From: Streptomyces sp. AC512_CC834
GTDB taxonomy: Bacteria; Actinomycetota; Actinomycetes; Streptomycetales; Streptomycetaceae
Direction of reading: 5' to 3'
Assembly: GCF_019049325.1 (NCBI RefSeq)
Contig: NZ_JAGMUO010000101.1
Span: forward strand, 112,557 to 176,556
Length of the DNA: 64,000 nucleotides
Each line of letters opens with the position of its first letter. The first letter of the stretch is position 1. The notes beneath the pieces were generated by a model. The model saw only the letters and a program-made list of their open reading frames with translations. It was not told the origin of the DNA and ran no database searches. The position numbers and the translations under genes are program-made. Below are positions 60,616 through 64,000 of this stretch, piece after piece.

Positions 60616-62295
60616 TCAGCCGGCCTTGCCCAGGACGACCGACCCGGCCTTCTTGGTGAACAACGAGCCGCCCGCGCTCATCGAGACGAGCATCCGGTAC
60701 CGGCCGGCCGGTACCGAGGACACGTCGACTCCGCTCTCCCCGGGGGTACTGAAGTACCCGGAATGGTAGGTTCCGACGTCCCCGGCCGCTACGTGCGGAC
60801 GTGTCGCCCCGGCGTTCTTCTTGGCTTCGAGCGGGAACGAGAAACACCCATGCCGTCCCTGGAGGACGAGGTAGTACATGGCGTGGTTCTTCTTCTCCGC
60901 GTTTCTTCCGGGAAGGAAGAACACCCCTTCCGCGTGGACGAGCCGGTCACGCTTCCAGGAGTTCTGCAAGGAGAAGCGAACGCCGTCCGTGTCACTGCCG
61001 ACGACGCTGCGCCTGGTCAGTTTGACCCCGTTCTTGTTTCCCCTGACGATCAGTTCCGAATCGCCCATGGAATGGCGTACGTCGATGATCCTCTGCGCGA
61101 TCAGACGGGTCCTGCGCTCGATCTTCTCGTCGGGGCTCGAGACGCATATGGAGGCTTCGAAGGTACCGTGGGGGAGCGACTCGAAGGTCACGTCCTCGCC
61201 GGTCCTGAACCCGCCCTCCGCGTATTCGCAGAAGTGCTGGTCGAAATAGTCCCGGTAGAGCCGGATCTCCTCGGTCGACTCCAGCGGCCAGGCCCAGGAT
61301 TCGCCCCGCCGTTCCAGGACGAGACGCTTGACCTCTTTCGCCTCGCCCTCCCGGGAAACGCCCGGGATGAACGCGTGCCCGCTCAGCCGGGCGTGACCGT
61401 CCGCGAAGGACGCCCGGGCGAGAACCGCGAGGGCGGTGTCTTCCTGCCGGAGTCCCGCGAGGTACTCGCCCGCCTTCTCCTGGTCCTCGGGCCCCGGCCC
61501 TATCCGGATGTCGCCCCAGCGTGGCGCCGCGCCTTCGGTCAGCGCGTAGACGATGCTCAGAATGGATGGCAGGCCCTGCCTGACCACCTCGTCGTGCCGC
61601 CGCACCGTGGGGGACTCCACGAAGAGGAAGTTGTAGTTCTCGTATCTGCGCAGCGCCGGCAGGAAGTGCTTCACCTCCTGCTCGTACTGGTAATCCCCGG
61701 GGGACGAGACGACATAGACGTTCCGGTCGAAGTCCGTCTCCTTGTCGAGCAGGTCCCTCATCACGGCGTCCATGGTGGCGACGTTCTCGGCCGACTGGCC
61801 TTCGCCGAGTACCGCGTCCCCCAACTGGCCGTGACCGTGCGAGTAGCTGCCGAGGAAGTACTGCGGAGTGGATGCCACGATGTTCCTGAAGTCGTACTTC
61901 AGTCCGTAGTAGAGAGCCGCACTACCCCCCTTCGACGCCCCCAGCAGGGTCACCCGGTCCCGGGGGACCCCCAGTCGCTCCATAAAGCTCTCGATGAGCG
62001 TCCGAATGGAGTCCGAAACCGTGAAGTCCATGTCTCGGGCGACGTAGTACGAGGCCCCGCCGTCGAAATGGTCGCGAATTCTCAGGATGTGGCACTGGAC
62101 ACTGTCGAGGGCGTTGCCGAATCCGTACTTGCTGCCCACCGACGAGAAGACCACGAGGAGACCGCGGTGGTCTCCGCGAGCCGGACGGTACTGGAACTCG
62201 ACAGGCCACTTCCCGTGCACTTCCGTGGCTTCGGTGTACACGTGCTGACGCTGAGACGCGTAGTTCGGGGAAAGCGGTGGAAAGGGATCGGTCAT
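60616..62295 (-). CDS. Alpha/beta-hydrolase-fold protein of the envelope locus
   Basis: The 559-residue protein has an alpha/beta-hydrolase core with nucleophile elbow LLGASKGGSAALYYG (Ser121) after a strand-rich start (GLLVVFSSVGS). The C-terminal half is beta-rich without recognised motifs. There is no signal peptide, so it acts in the cytoplasm or at the membrane face. Similar Ser-Lys-Gly proteins occur in surface-polysaccharide and glycoprotein loci. Its ATG overlaps the stop of the phosphatidyltransferase gene (ATGA), so the pair is coupled. An acyl-transfer or esterase role is inferred only. Confidence 0.6.
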   Translation of the reverse strand: MTDPFPPLSPNYASQRQHVYTEATEVHGKWPVEFQYRPARGDHRGLLVVFSSVGSKYGFGNALDSVQCHILRIRDHFDGGASYYVARDMDFTVSDSIRTLIESFMERLGVPRDRVTLLGASKGGSAALYYGLKYDFRNIVASTPQYFLGSYSHGHGQLGDAVLGEGQSAENVATMDAVMRDLLDKETDFDRNVYVVSSPGDYQYEQEVKHFLPALRRYENYNFLFVESPTVRRHDEVVRQGLPSILSIVYALTEGAAPRWGDIRIGPGPEDQEKAGEYLAGLRQEDTALAVLARASFADGHARLSGHAFIPGVSREGEAKEVKRLVLERRGESWAWPLESTEEIRLYRDYFDQHFCEYAEGGFRTGEDVTFESLPHGTFEASICVSSPDEKIERRTRLIAQRIIDVRHSMGDSELIVRGNKNGVKLTRRSVVGSDTDGVRFSLQNSWKRDRLVHAEGVFFLPGRNAEKKNHAMYYLVLQGRHGCFSFPLEAKKNAGATRPHVAAGDVGTYHSGYFSTPGESGVDVSSVPAGRYRMLVSMSAGGSLFTKKAGSVVLGKAG

Positions 62296-63236
62296 GCGAG
62301 CGATGCCTGTTCCGAGGGGTCCATCTGCTGGATCTTGTCTTCGAGTTCCGCCTGGTCGTAGCCGGCCATGGTGCGCTCGAAACTGCGCGCGGTGAGCAGG
62401 AGCCGGTAGACGACAAGGGCCTCGAAAGCGAGAAGAAGAACGCCCGCCACAACCGTCGGCCACAGGATGGCGTTGGCCAGCGGCGCGATGATGAAGATCG
62501 TCATCTGGAACTCGATGCCGCTGAACAGATGGGTGCGGATGCGGTGGCCGATCAGGAAGTCACGGAGTGGCACGTAGCCAGGGATCCGCGTGACGAACGA
62601 CTGTTGCGGAGACGATGTGGCGGGTGCGGGCCCCGCGGGCTGTCCGGCCGGGGATTCCGGGAGGTGCTGCTCACCGGCCGCCGGAGCCGGGTCGTCCGAA
62701 ACCGGCTGGTCAAACCCGAGGTCCTGGGCCCGCTGCAGCAGCTTCTCCCGCATGTTGTGGCGGACCTTGTGTATCTCGAGGGCGTCCATGTACCGCAGCA
62801 TGTCGAGAAACACGACGGCCAGTGCCAGCCAGATGAAGGTGGGGTCGTCGGTCTGCGCGAACTGCCCGCCCATGAGGGCGATGGCGCATATGAGTACACG
62901 GACCCGGTCGAAGATGTAGTCGAGCCAGGCGCCGAATTCCGAACCGTTCCCGGTGAGACGGGCGAGTTTGCCGTCCATGCAGTCGAGGATGAAGCTGATG
63001 TGGTAGACGACCGCGCCGGCCACCAGCCACTGCCAATCACCCTGCGCGAAGCACGCCGCTGCCCCGATGCCCAGTACGAGTGCGGCCCACGTGATCTGGT
63101 TCGGAGTCACCCGCGTCCACTTGGCGGTCCACCGGACCAGAGGGGTGGCTACGGGGTCGACCAGAAGCACGGTCCACCAGGCGTCTCGCTGCTTCTCCGT
63201 GAGGCGGCGGACTTCGGAGAGTGAAGGTACATGCAT
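62292..63236 (-). CDS. CDP-alcohol phosphatidyltransferase family membrane protein
   Basis: The 314-residue protein has about six membrane helices and the complete catalytic motif DGx2ARx8Gx3Dx3D: Asp88, Gly89, Ala92, Arg93, Gly102, Asp106 and Asp110 (DCMDGKLARL ... FGAWLDYIFD). A long Pro/Ala-rich cytoplasmic loop (about residues 170-215) splits the membrane helices. Such enzymes move a CDP-linked group to an alcohol, for example in phospholipid or phosphodiester polymer synthesis. ATG 63236 is the first in frame. It is divergent from the partial gene at 63627. Confidence 0.85.
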   Translation of the reverse strand: MHVPSLSEVRRLTEKQRDAWWTVLLVDPVATPLVRWTAKWTRVTPNQITWAALVLGIGAAACFAQGDWQWLVAGAVVYHISFILDCMDGKLARLTGNGSEFGAWLDYIFDRVRVLICAIALMGGQFAQTDDPTFIWLALAVVFLDMLRYMDALEIHKVRHNMREKLLQRAQDLGFDQPVSDDPAPAAGEQHLPESPAGQPAGPAPATSSPQQSFVTRIPGYVPLRDFLIGHRIRTHLFSGIEFQMTIFIIAPLANAILWPTVVAGVLLLAFEALVVYRLLLTARSFERTMAGYDQAELEDKIQQMDPSEQASLA

Positions 63237-63626
63237 GACGGTAAGTCTGCACGCTCGTCCGAACGTTGCGCTCTCAAACGTGAGTGTGGGCTACGTCACT
63301 GTGATGTGGATCCCAGGTGACAACCGGGTGAATGCCGAGAGGGAGTCATATGTAGGGATCGAGGGGGATGTGGGGCCGGTCCCGGGGTGTCCAGTCCATC
63401 CGGTGCGGGCAACGGTTGAGGAAACTCCGCCGGTAGCGTCGGCGAACTCTGTCGAACAAGGATCTGATGCGCTGCTGTAAGATTCCGCTTCGCGGCTCGA
63501 CCCCGGGGGAGCCTTGCCGCTCCTCATGTGGCGCCGTAATGGGGCTGCAGCGGACTTCGCTGCTGGTTGTCGCGATCTCCCCGTCATGTAGCCGCATTGG
63601 GACTCGCCGAGAGGTATGGGATTGAA
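63237..63626. other. Divergent promoter region of the envelope locus
   Basis: This 390-bp region holds no convincing gene. It is AT-richer than its neighbours and must contain the promoters of the leftward pair and the rightward partial gene. Confidence 0.45.
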
Positions 63627-64000
63627 GTGAGTGTGCGTACCCGCATCGGGAGCAGTCTGAAGTCGCGGACCAAGAGCGCGGTGCTCGCGCAGAAGCGCCG
63701 GGCGTGGCTGTTGCGGGTGACGCGGCAGCGTCAGGGGCTGTTGCGGACCGACGCCCGAGCTCGCCAGGTGGTGGCCGACGACGGCGAGCCGTTGTGGGGC
63801 CGGGTGGTCGAGGGGTTTTCGGCGGCGGGTGCGGCGGCGGAGAATCTGGGGTTGGTCGCGGATGCTCTGGAGCGGGCGGGTGTCGCGTATTTCGTGGTGC
63901 CGGGTGTGTCGCGGGTGTCGTGGTCGGTGGGTGTGCGGGCGGCGGATCGTGAGGCGTTTTTGGCGTCGATGCGTTCGTTGTACGGGGGGAGTGTTGTTTT
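63627..64000 (+). CDS. Probable Stealth-type sugar-phosphotransferase, N-terminal fragment
   Basis: The gene runs off the right edge; 124 residues are visible. The basic N-terminus (SLKSRTKSAVLAQKRRAWLLR) is followed by LGLVADALERAGVAYFVVPG and VGVRAADREAFLASMRSLYG. This resembles the variable N-terminal region of actinobacterial Stealth (capsular polysaccharide phosphotransferase) proteins, which transfer sugar-1-phosphate in cell-wall glycopolymer synthesis. The catalytic regions are outside the window, so the call is tentative. Codons use more G/T at third position than neighbouring genes. GTG 63627 is preceded by a GGGA site. Confidence 0.5.
   Translation, partial: MSVRTRIGSSLKSRTKSAVLAQKRRAWLLRVTRQRQGLLRTDARARQVVADDGEPLWGRVVEGFSAAGAAAENLGLVADALERAGVAYFVVPGVSRVSWSVGVRAADREAFLASMRSLYGGSVV

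Overview
The window is high-GC actinobacterial DNA, almost certainly from a Streptomyces chromosome. Third codon positions are nearly all G or C, GTG starts are common, several genes look leaderless, and the conserved gene order (tig-clpP1-clpP2-clpX-valS-folC-ndk-mreBCD-mrdA-rodA-radical SAM-rne-rplU-rpmA-obgE) matches the known arrangement in Streptomyces coelicolor. No species can be named from the sequence alone.

Layout. (1) 1-17.6 kb is core chromosome: a secreted subtilase cut by the window start, an AbiEi/DUF559-type protein, aminopeptidase N, a mycothiol-dependent nitroreductase-like DsbA protein, Fe superoxide dismutase with a Nur-type operator, an amino-acid permease, bioY, ribose-5-phosphate isomerase B, a Nei/Fpg glycosylase, an Eis-type acetyltransferase, a SpoIIE/PP2C phosphatase, a small HD protein, a membrane acyltransferase and a 64-residue membrane protein. 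(2) 17.7-28.0 kb is a 10.24-kb actinomycete integrative and conjugative element (AICE) inserted in the 3' end of tRNA-Gly(TCC). A 44-bp direct repeat marks both ends. It carries a hypothetical protein, an HD/Nudix pair, an XRE regulator, a Pra-like protein, an FtsK/Tra translocase, a run of Spd-type spread genes, two small zinc-ribbon proteins, a RepSA-type HUH replication initiator, an excisionase and a tyrosine integrase next to the intact tRNA. (3) 28.2-33.1 kb holds tRNA-Pro and the protein quality-control block tig, clpP1, clpP2, clpX, with a ClgR-type box before clpP1. (4) 33.2-40.1 kb holds a Gly/Pro/Gln-rich membrane protein, valS, folC, a DUF4233 protein and ndk. (5) 40.4-47.0 kb is the mreB-mreC-mreD-mrdA-rodA cell-wall and sporulation cluster. 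(6) 47.1-58.0 kb holds two radical SAM-associated genes, separated by a repeat-rich membrane protein and a solitary CRISPR-like repeat pair, then the large RNase E/G, ribosomal proteins L21 and L27, and the GTPase Obg. (7) 58.3-64.0 kb looks like a cell-envelope glycopolymer locus: an OatA-like membrane O-acyltransferase, an alpha/beta-hydrolase-fold protein coupled to a CDP-alcohol phosphatidyltransferase, and the start of a probable sugar-phosphotransferase gene.

The most notable signals outside ordinary genes are: the AICE with a helically phased operator array and a nested 110-bp inverted repeat; several tandem repeats at gene ends and intergenic joints (18-bp units at three places, 8, 9, 11, 15 and 22 bp elsewhere), one of which encodes a 55-codon ORF linking mreD to mrdA; a type I-E-like CRISPR repeat-spacer-repeat without cas genes; and a probable CTG start codon in the DUF2344 gene.
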